Shown here in pieces: positions 34,627 to 43,160 of a DNA stretch of 64,000 bases. Source of the DNA: an uncultured Gammaproteobacteria bacterium (GTDB lineage Bacteria > Pseudomonadota > Gammaproteobacteria > Steroidobacterales > UBA11654); contig CACJRN010000007.1 of assembly GCA_902595845.1 (NCBI GenBank), forward strand, positions 1 through 64,000, read 5' to 3'. The notes under the pieces were generated by a model. The model was not told the DNA's origin and ran no database searches. It worked only from the letters and a program-made list of their open reading frames with translations. Made by a program: the position numbers and the translations under genes. Within the stretch, counting starts at the first letter, position 1. Each line of letters begins with the position of its first letter.

Positions 34627-35486
34627 AATTCAGATTCTAAAATTAATTCTCTGGCAAGTAGAGTATTTTTTATCAGCATTGCAACAGTCATGGGTCCGAC
34701 GCCACCAGGCACTGGAGAAATCCAAGAAGCTCGTTCTTTTGCTGATTCAAAATCAACATCTCCAGTTAATGTTCCATCTTCATTCCGGTTGATGCCCACA
34801 TCAAAAACTATAGCACCTTCTTTGATCCATTCTCCTGGTATGAAGTTTGCTTTACCTACAGCGACAGCAAGGATATCAGCTTGCTTTACATGTGATTGAA
34901 GATCTTCAGTGTATTTGTGGCAAACAGTGGTTGTTGAGCCTTTGAGTAAGAATTCAAGATTGAGCGGTCTTCCAACTAAGTTTGAAGCTCCTACAATCAC
35001 TACATGCTTCCCAATCGGATCAATGCCAATTTCTTCTAGCATGGTAACCACACCAATTGCAGTGCAAGGTCTCAATAAGGGTATCCGTTGCATGAGCCTC
35101 CCTATTGTATATGGGTGAAATCCATCCACGTCTTTTTTGGGGTCAATGGCCTCAATCACAATCGTTTCATTGATGTGATCGGGGAGAGGGAGTTGGACCA
35201 ATATCCCAGTGACCTCATCGTTGTCATTGAGATCATTTATGATTGACAGCAACTCTTCTTGAGAAATATCTTCTTCTAAATCGTAATTAAATGAATTCAT
35301 TCCGACTTCTTCGCAAGCCATTCGTTTATTTTTAACATAAACACTTGAGGCAGGATCTTGTCCAACTTGAATGACAGCTAAGCCTGGTGCCTGGCTACCT
35401 TGATTGACTATTGCTGAGACCTGATCTTTGATTTCTGATCTGATCTTTTGGGCAATAGCTTTACCATCAATTATATTCGCTGTCAT
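34623..35486 (-). CDS. folD: Methylenetetrahydrofolate dehydrogenase/cyclohydrolase
   Basis: 287 residues. Converts 5,10-methylene-THF to 10-formyl-THF via methenyl-THF with NADP. Motifs: [13 protein letters not shown] with the catalytic Lys near 56, VQLPLPDH near 100, and the NADP segment [13 protein letters not shown] near 165; [16 protein letters not shown] near the end. The frame extends 17 codons upstream, but the ATG at 35486 ([13 protein letters not shown]) has an AGGAG site and the expected start. Works with fhs and glyA. Confidence 0.95.
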   Translation of the reverse strand: MTANIIDGKAIAQKIRSEIKDQVSAIVNQGSQAPGLAVIQVGQDPASSVYVKNKRMACEEVGMNSFNYDLEEDISQEELLSIINDLNDNDEVTGILVQLPLPDHINETIVIEAIDPKKDVDGFHPYTIGRLMQRIPLLRPCTAIGVVTMLEEIGIDPIGKHVVIVGASNLVGRPLNLEFLLKGSTTTVCHKYTEDLQSHVKQADILAVAVGKANFIPGEWIKEGAIVFDVGINRNEDGTLTGDVDFESAKERASWISPVPGGVGPMTVAMLIKNTLLARELILESEL

Positions 35487-35581
35487 TTTGGCTCCTTTTG
35501 AGTCGATCCATGATATCAAAGTTTGAGATTGCAACACTCAGATAATTTAAAAAATCTTAATGGAATTTAGATTTTGATCAG

Positions 35582-35587
35582 TATAAT
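35582..35587 (+). promoter_or_regulatory. -10 box for tRNA-Pro
   Basis: Perfect TATAAT, 25 bases before the mature 5' end of tRNA-Pro. No good -35 was found at standard spacing. Confidence 0.5.
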
Positions 35588-35612
35588 ACCTTTCACTTAT
35601 CTGAAGTTTAAT

Positions 35613-35689
35613 CGGGGCATAGCGCAGCCTGGTAGCGCATCTGCTTTGGGAGCAGAGGGTCGGGGGTTCAAATCCCTCTGCCCCGACCA
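35613..35689 (+). tRNA. tRNA-Pro (anticodon TGG)
   Basis: 77 bases with encoded CCA. Acceptor CGGGGCA pairs with TGCCCCG; anticodon stem TCTGC/GCAGA encloses the loop TTTGGGA, giving anticodon TGG. T loop GTTCAAATC is standard. Starts with C1, as proline tRNAs of Bacteria do. Confidence 0.97.
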
Positions 35690-35735
35690 CTTAAACGATC
35701 TAGAAAATTAAATATTTATATGCTTTCATAATGAG

Positions 35736-36782
35736 ATGGCAGAAATATATGATTTACAACCAGATATGTATCTCAGCAAGAAAGATGTTGAGGAAATCAC
35801 GGAAATCTTTCATACCCCTTTAACCGGATCCTACAATTGGGATTACTCTGCGGCTGACGACAAAATCAATCGACTTTATCAATTGGCAAAAAAACGTCAG
35901 TGGGATGTAGAGATTGACTTGGATTGGTCAAAGAAATGGGATATTAATTCGGCAACTTTGGATGATTACAGCATCAATCATCATTCTTATATGGGATATG
36001 AACCTTATGCCAATTTGAGTGACTCAGATAAGCTCGAGATCCAGCATAAGTTTGCGACATGGTCTTTGAGCCAGTTTCTGCATGGAGAGCAGGGGGCACT
36101 TCTGGTCGCAAGTCAATTGTGTTCTTGTGCGCCTACATACAACGCCAAGCTATATGCCGCAACACAGACTTACGATGAAGCAAGGCATGTTGAAGCATTT
36201 AATAAATATATCCAGACACGCCAAAAGCAGATGTATCCCATTACTCCTGATCTGAAGATCCTTTTGGATAAGATCCTTACAGACGAGCGTTGGGATCTAA
36301 AATTCATAGGCATGCAATTGATCATCGAAGGTCTCGCTTTGGGTGCATTCAAGGCTTTCCAGATGACACACCCAGACAAACTGTTACATCAGCTAATAGA
36401 AAAAATTGTTCAGGATGAATCACGCCATGTGACATTCGGTGTTCATTACCTTGAGCAACATGTCAAAGGACTGAGCGAGGAAGAAATAGAAGAAAGAGCA
36501 GAGTTCGCCTATGAGGCATGCTTGGTTATGCGGCAACGTTTCCATGCAGTTGAGATTTTTGAAGAATATGGCTGGGATATTGACGAAACAATAAATTACG
36601 ATGAAAGCGTTAAGGTTCGAAGAGATTTTCAAGAATTCATGTTTCAAAGAGTGATACCAAGTCTCAAACGAGTCGGCTTGTTAACGGAGTCTATCAGACC
36701 AAAGTTTGAAAAGCTGGGCATTCTCAAATGGGAAGATTTTGATGATGAAGATGTAAGTTGGAGAGAAGCACAATCTGCTTAA
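35736..36782 (+). CDS. Ferritin-like di-iron protein (unknown oxidase/oxygenase)
   Basis: 348 residues. It carries a full carboxylate-bridged di-iron set: Glu118 (HGEQGAL), Glu148-x-x-His151 (DEARH), Glu198 (IIEGLALGAF) and Glu228-x-x-His231 (DESRHVTFG), i.e. E...ExxH...E...ExxH. This is the layout of ribonucleotide reductase R2-like oxidases, AurF-like N-oxygenases and related enzymes. No R2 tyrosine or partner reductase is evident, and no signal peptide. It stands alone between two tRNA genes. The ferritin-like superfamily is certain; the reaction is not known. Confidence 0.75.
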   Translation: MAEIYDLQPDMYLSKKDVEEITEIFHTPLTGSYNWDYSAADDKINRLYQLAKKRQWDVEIDLDWSKKWDINSATLDDYSINHHSYMGYEPYANLSDSDKLEIQHKFATWSLSQFLHGEQGALLVASQLCSCAPTYNAKLYAATQTYDEARHVEAFNKYIQTRQKQMYPITPDLKILLDKILTDERWDLKFIGMQLIIEGLALGAFKAFQMTHPDKLLHQLIEKIVQDESRHVTFGVHYLEQHVKGLSEEEIEERAEFAYEACLVMRQRFHAVEIFEEYGWDIDETINYDESVKVRRDFQEFMFQRVIPSLKRVGLLTESIRPKFEKLGILKWEDFDDEDVSWREAQSA

Positions 36783-36789
36783 ATAGTCT

Positions 36790-36816
36790 TTGATTCAATT
36801 TTTCAGGCGCTATAAT
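36790..36816 (+). promoter_or_regulatory. Promoter for tRNA-Arg
   Basis: TTGATT (36790-36795), 15-base spacer, perfect TATAAT (36811-36816), 17 bases before the mature tRNA-Arg. Overlaps the end region just past the ferritin-like gene. Confidence 0.55.
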
Positions 36817-36833
36817 GCAATCTACTATTTCTT

Positions 36834-36910
<77 letters not shown>

Positions 36911-36983
36911 GAAAATCACTATATCTCCTAGAAGGCAATTTGTTTGCTTTAAAAGTTTCTCAATAAAGAGTATAAAAATAAGT

Positions 36984-37376
36984 ATGAATGAGAAAAAATT
37001 CATCCTCATATCAGCACTATTGTTCAGCTTTAATGGTTGGTCAGTATCAAGTTATGAATGTTATGAATTGGATGGGGCTAAGATCATTGCGGAAGACGGG
37101 ACTTTTCTAGGAAGGCTGGGTGACAGTTACGAGTCCGATTCCATCTATAATGAATACAGTGATTACGGAAGCACTTATGACTCTGAAAGTATTTGGAACG
37201 AATACTCTGATTACGGAAGCGATTACTCCAGTCAGTCTCCATTTAATAATTATTCCTCAGCTCCACCAGTTTTATTGAAACATGGTGAGATTGTGGGTAA
37301 ATTGACCACTGACCCTTATGAATATGAGGGCGTTAATCCAGAGTCCATAGGAAAAGATTGTGGATGGTCTGAATAA
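36984..37376 (+). CDS. Exported tyrosine-rich repeat protein
   Basis: 130 residues with a signal peptide (KKFILISALLFSFNGWSVSS). The middle has imperfect 16-residue repeats beginning SIYNEYSDYGSTY (about 53-68) and SIWNEYSDYGSDY (about 69-84), then a shorter SPFNNYSS. After them comes PPVLLKHGEIVGKLT. Similar repeats ending in a GxxxGxLT segment are found in short secreted proteins of unknown function in several bacterial groups. Only two Cys (26 and 126) lie in the mature part and could pair. Upstream of the TM2-SHOCT gene by 21 bases, probably one operon. Confidence 0.65.
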   Translation: MNEKKFILISALLFSFNGWSVSSYECYELDGAKIIAEDGTFLGRLGDSYESDSIYNEYSDYGSTYDSESIWNEYSDYGSDYSSQSPFNNYSSAPPVLLKHGEIVGKLTTDPYEYEGVNPESIGKDCGWSE

Positions 37377-37397
37377 ATATAATGTAAGGAAAATCAA

Positions 37398-38285
37398 ATG
37401 CCTTTAGCATATTTTGGTTATGTAAGTTATGAGCTTAATTTTGTTCTAAGCTTAATAATCTTTGGTTCATTGTCTCTTTTTATTTCTTATAAATTCTTCC
37501 GTGTGGATCTTAGAAATATCCTAGATGATAAGAGGGGATTGATAGGAATTCACGCCATTTTTAGTCTCTTTTATGTTCCTATGCTTATCGTATATTCTTT
37601 CACAGATGAATTTTATGACTGGCGTGATCTTGTTGTTTACTACATCTTGCCTATATTTTTCAGTATTGCACTATTTGCCTCTTGGTACCTTCATTTCCAG
37701 AAAAAAAATGAGCCAGTAAGATTTATCATTTACTTGTCTGCAATATATTTTTTGGTTGAACGCATTTATTACCTAATCTGGGACTGGGATGATTTTCGAA
37801 CTGGCAATGTTCATTCCTTTTACTTTCTTTTTGTAACTATAATTCAATTGACTATTTTAGGTATCCTGATTAGAGGAGTGTATTTGATGACAAAATCTGA
37901 GAAAGGCTTAGAAAATAAAAGTACATATCAGCCCAATAATGAAATAAGCGAAAAAGAGTTTCTTCCAACTTTTTTATTATGTTTTTTCTTTGGCGGTCTT
38001 GGCATCCATAGATTTTATGTTGGAAAGATAGGCACTGGTGTGCTGATGATATTAACTTTAGGTGGCCTTGGTCTCTGGATCATCATTGATCTGATCATGA
38101 TTCTGATTGGATCATTCAGGGATATCAATGGACGAATTGTGAAATATAACTCAGGAAGTAAATCATCTTCAGGCGAAAATAAAATTGGTGTTGCGGCAGA
38201 AATTGAGCAATTGGCGAACCTCAGAGATAAAGGAATTATCACAGAAGAAGAGTTCAGCAAGAAAAAAGAAGAGTTGCTTCAGTAA
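37398..38285 (+). CDS. Multi-helix membrane protein with TM2 and SHOCT domains
   Basis: 295 residues. The N-terminal half has about five hydrophobic helices with no known family. From about residue 191 there is a TM2 domain: [21 protein letters not shown] then a second helix ([21 protein letters not shown]). The last 30 residues form a SHOCT domain ([26 protein letters not shown]), a short C-terminal module common in membrane-linked small proteins. Function unknown. Follows the repeat protein closely; the pairing may be functional. Confidence 0.7.
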   Translation: MPLAYFGYVSYELNFVLSLIIFGSLSLFISYKFFRVDLRNILDDKRGLIGIHAIFSLFYVPMLIVYSFTDEFYDWRDLVVYYILPIFFSIALFASWYLHFQKKNEPVRFIIYLSAIYFLVERIYYLIWDWDDFRTGNVHSFYFLFVTIIQLTILGILIRGVYLMTKSEKGLENKSTYQPNNEISEKEFLPTFLLCFFFGGLGIHRFYVGKIGTGVLMILTLGGLGLWIIIDLIMILIGSFRDINGRIVKYNSGSKSSSGENKIGVAAEIEQLANLRDKGIITEEEFSKKKEELLQ

Positions 38286-38392
38286 AGAAATAACCAGAAT
38301 TCTTTCTTTTTAAAAAAATTAAGATACCGCTTGATTATCTTCTCACAAACAATACTATGGATTCTCGAAATAACTTAACTGGATAAATAAAC

Positions 38393-38590
38393 ATGGCAAC
38401 AGGAAAAGTAAAATGGTTTAACCCTACAAAAGGTTATGGATTCATCAAACCAGACGACGGCGGTGAAGACCTTTTTGTTCATCATTCATCAATTCAAGGT
38501 GAAGGTTATAAATCATTAAAAGAAGATCAAAGTGTTACTTTTGATGTTGAAGATGGCGAAAAAGGCCCTCAAGCAACAAACGTAAGTTAA
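38393..38590 (+). CDS. Cold-shock domain protein
   Basis: 65 residues, one cold-shock domain. RNP1 is KGYGFI and RNP2 is DLFVHHS; it starts [14 protein letters not shown]. Binds single-stranded RNA/DNA and acts as an RNA chaperone in the cytoplasm. The 107-base upstream spacer is AT-rich and may be a long leader as in E. coli cspA, but no defined structure was recognised. Which csp paralogue cannot be told. Confidence 0.93.
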   Translation: MATGKVKWFNPTKGYGFIKPDDGGEDLFVHHSSIQGEGYKSLKEDQSVTFDVEDGEKGPQATNVS

Positions 38591-38685
38591 GTTTTCCATT
38601 AATCTTGAATGAAGATCAGCTTAGTGGCTGAGGAATCTCATTTGTCTCCTATCAGGTCTATAAAACTTCTGATATTCTTATTTGA

Positions 38686-40068
38686 ATGAAAATTCTAATA
38701 ATCTTATTTCTGGTTTTCAGTACTAGCGCATTAGCCGAAAAGAAACCGAATATTGTATTGGTCCTAATGGACAACTTCGGCTATGGGGAAGTTGGAGTCT
38801 ATGGTGGCGGTGAACTAAGAGGTGCTCCAACTCCAAATATTGACAGCATCGCTGCTGAAGGCTTTCAATTGACAAATTACAACGTTGAAGCAGAGTGTAC
38901 ACCCTCTAGATCTGCGCTCATGACTGGTCGATATGGAATAAGAACGAGGCAGAGACCTGATCAACCACCAAGAGGGGTATGGTATGGCATTACAAAGTGG
39001 GAGATTACACTCGCTGAGATGCTGACCGATGAAGGCTATACCACTGGGATGTTTGGCAAGTGGCATCTTGGAGATACTGAAGGTAGATATCCAACAGATC
39101 AGGGCTTTGATGAGTGGAATGGAATCCCAAGGTCTTCAGACAGGGCATTTTGGCCAGACAGTAATAGTTTTCAGCCTGACGCACACCCAGATATGAAGTT
39201 CGCACATGTCATGTCATCGTTCCGAGGTCAGAAACCAGAAGAATTGGAAGTATTTGATCGAGCCAAGAGAGCAACCATTGACAGAGAGATTACTAATCAT
39301 GCAATCGACTTCATTAAAAGGAAGGCGAAATCGGAAAAGCCATTTTTTGCATATCTTCCTTATACACAAACTCATGAACCCGTCGATCCTCATCCTGATT
39401 TTTATGGTAAGACTGGAAATGGAAGTTTTGCAGATGTTCTAGCACAGACAGATGTTTATATTGGAGAGTTGCTCGATACAATCGAAGAACTCGGACTTAA
39501 AGAAGACACCATATTTATTTTTACTTCTGACAATGGAAGAGAAGGCGTTCCAAGATCATTCGGTTTTACTGGGCCTTGGAGAAGCGGAATGTTTTCACCA
39601 TATGAAGGTTCACTGAGAGTCCCTTTCTTGATTCGATGGCCTGGAAAGATTCCCCAAAAGCAAGTCTCAAATGAGATCGTACATCAGATTGATATCTTTC
39701 CAACAATAGCAAGTTTCATAGGTGCTGAGATTCCAACTGATCGAGTCATAGATGGAGTTGATCAATCTGACTTCTTTATGGGTAAAACAAGTAAATCAGC
39801 CAGAGAGTCTCTTGTTATATACATTGGTAATGAGTTATTTGGGGCCAAATGGAGAAATTGGAAGATACTTCTGAAAGAATTAGACGAAGATGGTTACGGT
39901 ATAAAAGAGATGGCCTATCCCTCAGTATATAATCTCATTGTGGATCCAAAAGAAGAAGTGCCAGAGCTCAATTATCTCAATGATACTTGGGTCGACTTTC
40001 CTCTTTATCAGGTGCTTGAAGATCATGAGTGGTCAATAGAAAACGATTCTGGTTCACCAGGCCCATAA
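38686..40068 (+). CDS. Exported type I sulfatase (arylsulfatase-like)
   Basis: 460 residues with a signal peptide (ILIILFLVFSTSALA). The active-site signature is CTPSR at Cys71-Arg75, the CxPxR motif whose Cys is converted to formylglycine by a separate FGE or anSME enzyme not seen here. Metal residues appear in VLMDNFGYGEVGVYG (an MDN variant of the usual DD) and FTSDNGREG near residue 279. HLGDTEGRYPTDQGFDEW is typical of the family. Followed 22 bases later by an MFS carrier. Substrate unknown. Confidence 0.88.
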   Translation: MKILIILFLVFSTSALAEKKPNIVLVLMDNFGYGEVGVYGGGELRGAPTPNIDSIAAEGFQLTNYNVEAECTPSRSALMTGRYGIRTRQRPDQPPRGVWYGITKWEITLAEMLTDEGYTTGMFGKWHLGDTEGRYPTDQGFDEWNGIPRSSDRAFWPDSNSFQPDAHPDMKFAHVMSSFRGQKPEELEVFDRAKRATIDREITNHAIDFIKRKAKSEKPFFAYLPYTQTHEPVDPHPDFYGKTGNGSFADVLAQTDVYIGELLDTIEELGLKEDTIFIFTSDNGREGVPRSFGFTGPWRSGMFSPYEGSLRVPFLIRWPGKIPQKQVSNEIVHQIDIFPTIASFIGAEIPTDRVIDGVDQSDFFMGKTSKSARESLVIYIGNELFGAKWRNWKILLKELDEDGYGIKEMAYPSVYNLIVDPKEEVPELNYLNDTWVDFPLYQVLEDHEWSIENDSGSPGP

Positions 40069-40090
40069 TATATAAATTCAAAACAAGATC

Positions 40091-41299
40091 ATGACAGAAA
40101 AAAAGGGAATAGCATTAGCATTGGAAGATTGGAAAATCCTATTTGAGGACGATTGGAAATCACTGATTATTGCTCTTTATATGGTCTTAGTTGGTTATGG
40201 TGTGCTGGTTGGAATACCTGTAATCAGCACCGCTTGGGTTACAAAGCTGGGTTTCACAGAAGTTGAGGTGGGCAGAGTTGCCGGAATGGATTTGGGTGGC
40301 CTTGCCGCGGGATCAGTTTTTACTGCATGGATCATTCAAAGAGTTAATAGAAGAATACTGGTCTTCTTTGGAATCATTATTGCAGTGGCTGCAAATGCAC
40401 TTTGTATCAGATACGTTGATTATGAAACGGTACTCTATCTGAGATTTATATCTGGTTTTGGGAGTGGGATATACACCTCAGTGGCTGTTGCTGTCTTTGG
40501 AATGTCGATAAGACCTGCACTTGCATATAACCTGATGCTTTTTAGTTTCGCATTTTCTCAAGCATTAGAGATGCAAGTATTGCCACAATTATCCATGAAT
40601 GGAATTTACACAGCATTTATTGTTTGTTTTTTAATTACCATTCCTTTCCTTGGTTGGCTGCAGAGTTATCCAGTAACTAAAAATAGTGATCAAACCCATG
40701 CTCAACCTCAGAGGAAAAATAAGAAACTCTCATTGGTGCCATGGATTTGTTTATTCGCCATATTCTTGACCTATATCAATATCGGTGCCTACTGGACCTA
40801 TATCGAGCTCGCGGCTTTGGATGCGAATACGAATGCAGATCTTGTAGGCAGTACACTCGTGTGGGCTTCTTTTTGTTCGCTGTTGGGCTGTTTCATTGCC
40901 ACATTACTTAGTAACCGATTTGGCCTGATTCGACCACTCTTGATCGCCTTGATTACGATGGCAACTGGGGTCGGACTGCTCTCATTTGGCATCACAGAAC
41001 CCAAATTCTTAATGAGTGTTTTTACATTTAATATACTTTGGATATTTACCGATGTTTATCAAATGGGTTCACTCGCAAATTTTGATGATGGAGGGCGTTA
41101 TTCAGCATATCTGCCAGCATCTCAAGGACTCGGTCAAATTGTAGGCCCGAATTTAGCTGCATCAATATTGTCATTTAATCTGGGATATGAGAGCGTATTC
41201 ATGATGTGCTGGGCTGCTGCTATGTTAGCAATGGTTATTTATTGGTTGCTGCATCGATATCTTAGAGCAACTGACCCAGAATTGGCCGATGCATCCTAA
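40091..41299 (+). CDS. MFS transporter
   Basis: 402 residues with about 12 hydrophobic segments and a charged central loop (QTHAQPQRKNKK, about 200-215), the major facilitator layout. The loop after helix 2 has WIIQRVNRRILVFFG, similar to the GxxxDRxGRR region. N- and C-terminal tails are charged. Directly after the sulfatase and before the hydrolase-like gene, same strand, so uptake of the sulfatase product is plausible. Substrate unknown. Confidence 0.8.
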   Translation: MTEKKGIALALEDWKILFEDDWKSLIIALYMVLVGYGVLVGIPVISTAWVTKLGFTEVEVGRVAGMDLGGLAAGSVFTAWIIQRVNRRILVFFGIIIAVAANALCIRYVDYETVLYLRFISGFGSGIYTSVAVAVFGMSIRPALAYNLMLFSFAFSQALEMQVLPQLSMNGIYTAFIVCFLITIPFLGWLQSYPVTKNSDQTHAQPQRKNKKLSLVPWICLFAIFLTYINIGAYWTYIELAALDANTNADLVGSTLVWASFCSLLGCFIATLLSNRFGLIRPLLIALITMATGVGLLSFGITEPKFLMSVFTFNILWIFTDVYQMGSLANFDDGGRYSAYLPASQGLGQIVGPNLAASILSFNLGYESVFMMCWAAAMLAMVIYWLLHRYLRATDPELADAS

Positions 41300-41319
41300 A
41301 AATATTTAAATGGAGAAAA

Positions 41320-42207
41320 ATGATGTTTGTGAGAATCTTTAACAAATTTCCGATCTTTATACTGATTATGATTTTGACTTTTGATGTCAGTGCTGAAATG
41401 CCAGGCATGTCTGGAGAAATTAGAAGGGACTATACGGATACCAGTTTTGGAAGAGTGCACTTTTGGACAATTGGTGATGGTCCTGCTTTATTATTACTCC
41501 ACCAGTCAGGTCAAACTTCAGCAGAGTATCTGACATTGGGACCAGTGCTTGCTGATAGTTTTAAGGTGATTGGTATTGATTTACCCAACCATGGTCAATC
41601 AGATTCTTCTAAACACGAAATGAATGCAGATGAATACGCAGACTCAATCTTACAAGTTATGGATAATATTGGTGTCGATGATTTTCATTTCCTAGGCCAG
41701 CATGGCGGTGCAGCAATTGGCATCAATCTTGGTATTCGACATCCAGAAAGGATTGGAAAACTGATTCTCTCAGGAGCTGGTAGAGAAGAGAATTTAACTG
41801 AAGAGCAAATTCAGGAACTCATCGATAGACCAATGACCAGAGATCTACCAGTTGATGCAGATGGTGAGTTTCTTGATAAAACATGGGATGTATATCGACA
41901 TATGAGTGCAAGCTCCACATCACCTGAGATGACATTTAGGCCTTTCTTAACAAGCCTGATAAATCGCCAGAGAAAGTTTGATATGCATTATGCAATCTTT
42001 CGATATCAGCCAAATCTAGATGATTTAGATAAAGAAACCCTTCTTCTTGAGGGAGAGGAAGATATTTATGCTGGTGATGTTGCAGGATTGCAGAAAAGGA
42101 TCAAAGGCAGCACGATTGTAAAACTTCCAGGTGTTGGCAGTTGGCAGTTTTATGAAGATCCAGAATTACATGATGAGGTCATCACTGAATTTTTACTCAC
42201 AAATTGA
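41320..42207 (+). CDS. Exported alpha/beta-hydrolase-like protein lacking the usual Ser and His
   Basis: 295 residues with a signal peptide (IFILIMILTFDVSA). Clear alpha/beta-hydrolase fold: LLLLHQSGQTSAEY oxyanion region, VIGIDLPNHGQSD, and the nucleophile elbow FLGQHGGAAIGINLG. The elbow reads G126-Q-His128-G-G130, with His where Ser, Cys or Asp is expected. The late segment PGVGSWQFYEDPEL lacks the usual catalytic His as well. The acid-region EGEEDIYAGD is kept. It may use another mechanism, bind ligand only, or be a non-hydrolytic enzyme. Fourth-gene partner of sulfatase and MFS. Confidence 0.75.
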   Translation: MMFVRIFNKFPIFILIMILTFDVSAEMPGMSGEIRRDYTDTSFGRVHFWTIGDGPALLLLHQSGQTSAEYLTLGPVLADSFKVIGIDLPNHGQSDSSKHEMNADEYADSILQVMDNIGVDDFHFLGQHGGAAIGINLGIRHPERIGKLILSGAGREENLTEEQIQELIDRPMTRDLPVDADGEFLDKTWDVYRHMSASSTSPEMTFRPFLTSLINRQRKFDMHYAIFRYQPNLDDLDKETLLLEGEEDIYAGDVAGLQKRIKGSTIVKLPGVGSWQFYEDPELHDEVITEFLLTN

Positions 42208-42233
42208 AATTAAAATGTTAAGTTAAATACTGG

Positions 42234-42262
42234 AGGAGGGTTAAAAATGACCCTCCTTTTTT
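42234..42262 (+). terminator. Rho-independent terminator after the hydrolase-like gene
   Basis: AGGAGGGT (42234-42241), loop TAAAAATG, ACCCTCCT (42250-42257) and a T run. Ends the sulfatase-MFS-hydrolase transcript, 26 bases after the stop, while the next gene begins 17 bases downstream. Confidence 0.85.
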
Positions 42263-42278
42263 ATTTCAGGAGAAAGAT

Positions 42279-42701
42279 ATGAAAAAAATTATATTCACGT
42301 TAATGATAATAATTGGGTCTTCCAATGTTTATAGCCTTGATATCAGGGGAGATGCCAATGAATTCAAGGGTGAGATTACCTCAGTGACTTTGACCAATGA
42401 GGGCGGAGTTATTAATGTAGTTGGTAATACTGGGCAATATGGAAAGGTATGGCTCACTTATAACTTAAAACTAGACAACCCGAATGTAGCAACACAGGGT
42501 TCTTTTTCAGGAAGAGCGACTGCCATCAATGAGAATGGCGAGAGAAACGCTGCCAGTCGTCAGGGTGTTTGGGAAAGGAAAGGAAATATTCTTCATTTTT
42601 ACTCTTTGGATGATGTAACAGATGGGAATTTTTATCTCTGTATTACCGAGATGAATTTAACCACTGACAAATTAGACATGAAATTTTATTCAGTGAAATA
42701 G
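42279..42701 (+). CDS. Exported protein of unknown function
   Basis: 140 residues. The signal peptide (IIFTLMIIIGSSNVYS, about residues 4-19) precedes a beta-rich 120-residue body (ITSVTLTNEGGVINVVG, KVWLTYNLKL, GNILHFYSLDD) with one Cys. The body looks like a small beta-sandwich or barrel; no family was recognised. Ribosome site AGGAGAAAG. It lies just past a terminator, so it may depend on read-through or on a promoter inside the terminator region. The Rid gene follows after 12 bases. Confidence 0.65.
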   Translation: MKKIIFTLMIIIGSSNVYSLDIRGDANEFKGEITSVTLTNEGGVINVVGNTGQYGKVWLTYNLKLDNPNVATQGSFSGRATAINENGERNAASRQGVWERKGNILHFYSLDDVTDGNFYLCITEMNLTTDKLDMKFYSVK

Positions 42702-42713
42702 CTTGGAGATCAA

Positions 42714-43154
42714 ATGAGCAAGAAAATATTAATCTTATTGACTTTCTTTCTTATCAATCCTTCTGTTGCTGAGGAAATAGAGCACTATTCCTCTGCTGAG
42801 GCATTAAAAAAAGATTATCCATTCTCTCAGGCAGTTAGAGTGGAGAATATTCTTTATATTTCAGGAATAGTTGCTCAGGGAAATGATGGAAAGATAATTA
42901 AGGGTGGCATTATTGAGGAATCCCATTTCGTTTTAAAAAGTATGGGAGAGATTCTTGCTCATTTCGATTTAGGGTATGAGGATGTATTTAAATGCTTAGT
43001 GATGATTGATGATATTGGAGAATGGCCAGATTTTAATTCAGTTTATACCCAGTATTTTGAGAAACCATATCCTGCAAGGAGTGCATTTGGTGCAGATGGC
43101 CTAGCTTTAGAGGCATCTTTAGAATTGGAGTGTTTGGCTTATTTCAAAGATTGA
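42714..43154 (+). CDS. Exported Rid (YjgF/RidA-like) family protein
   Basis: 146 residues. A hydrophobic start (ILILLTFFLINPSVA) looks like a signal peptide, unusual because classic RidA is cytoplasmic. The body has ALKKDYPFSQAVRVENILYISGIV, a DDIGEWPDFNSVY helix and PARSAFGADGLALEASLELECLAY, matching the RidA core with its active-site Arg in PARSAF. RidA hydrolyses reactive imines/enamines; this exported version may do so elsewhere or bind ligands. Last gene of the accessory run. Confidence 0.75.
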   Translation: MSKKILILLTFFLINPSVAEEIEHYSSAEALKKDYPFSQAVRVENILYISGIVAQGNDGKIIKGGIIEESHFVLKSMGEILAHFDLGYEDVFKCLVMIDDIGEWPDFNSVYTQYFEKPYPARSAFGADGLALEASLELECLAYFKD

Positions 43155-43160
43155 GAGATT

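Noticed and set aside
37146-37260. 48-base repeats that could look like a CRISPR or tandem repeat
   Set aside because: They encode the repeats of a secreted protein in frame, and there are no spacers.
38286-38392. Weak AT hairpin after the TM2-SHOCT gene as a terminator
   Set aside because: Six AT pairs with a long loop; a T run follows but the stem is too weak to call.
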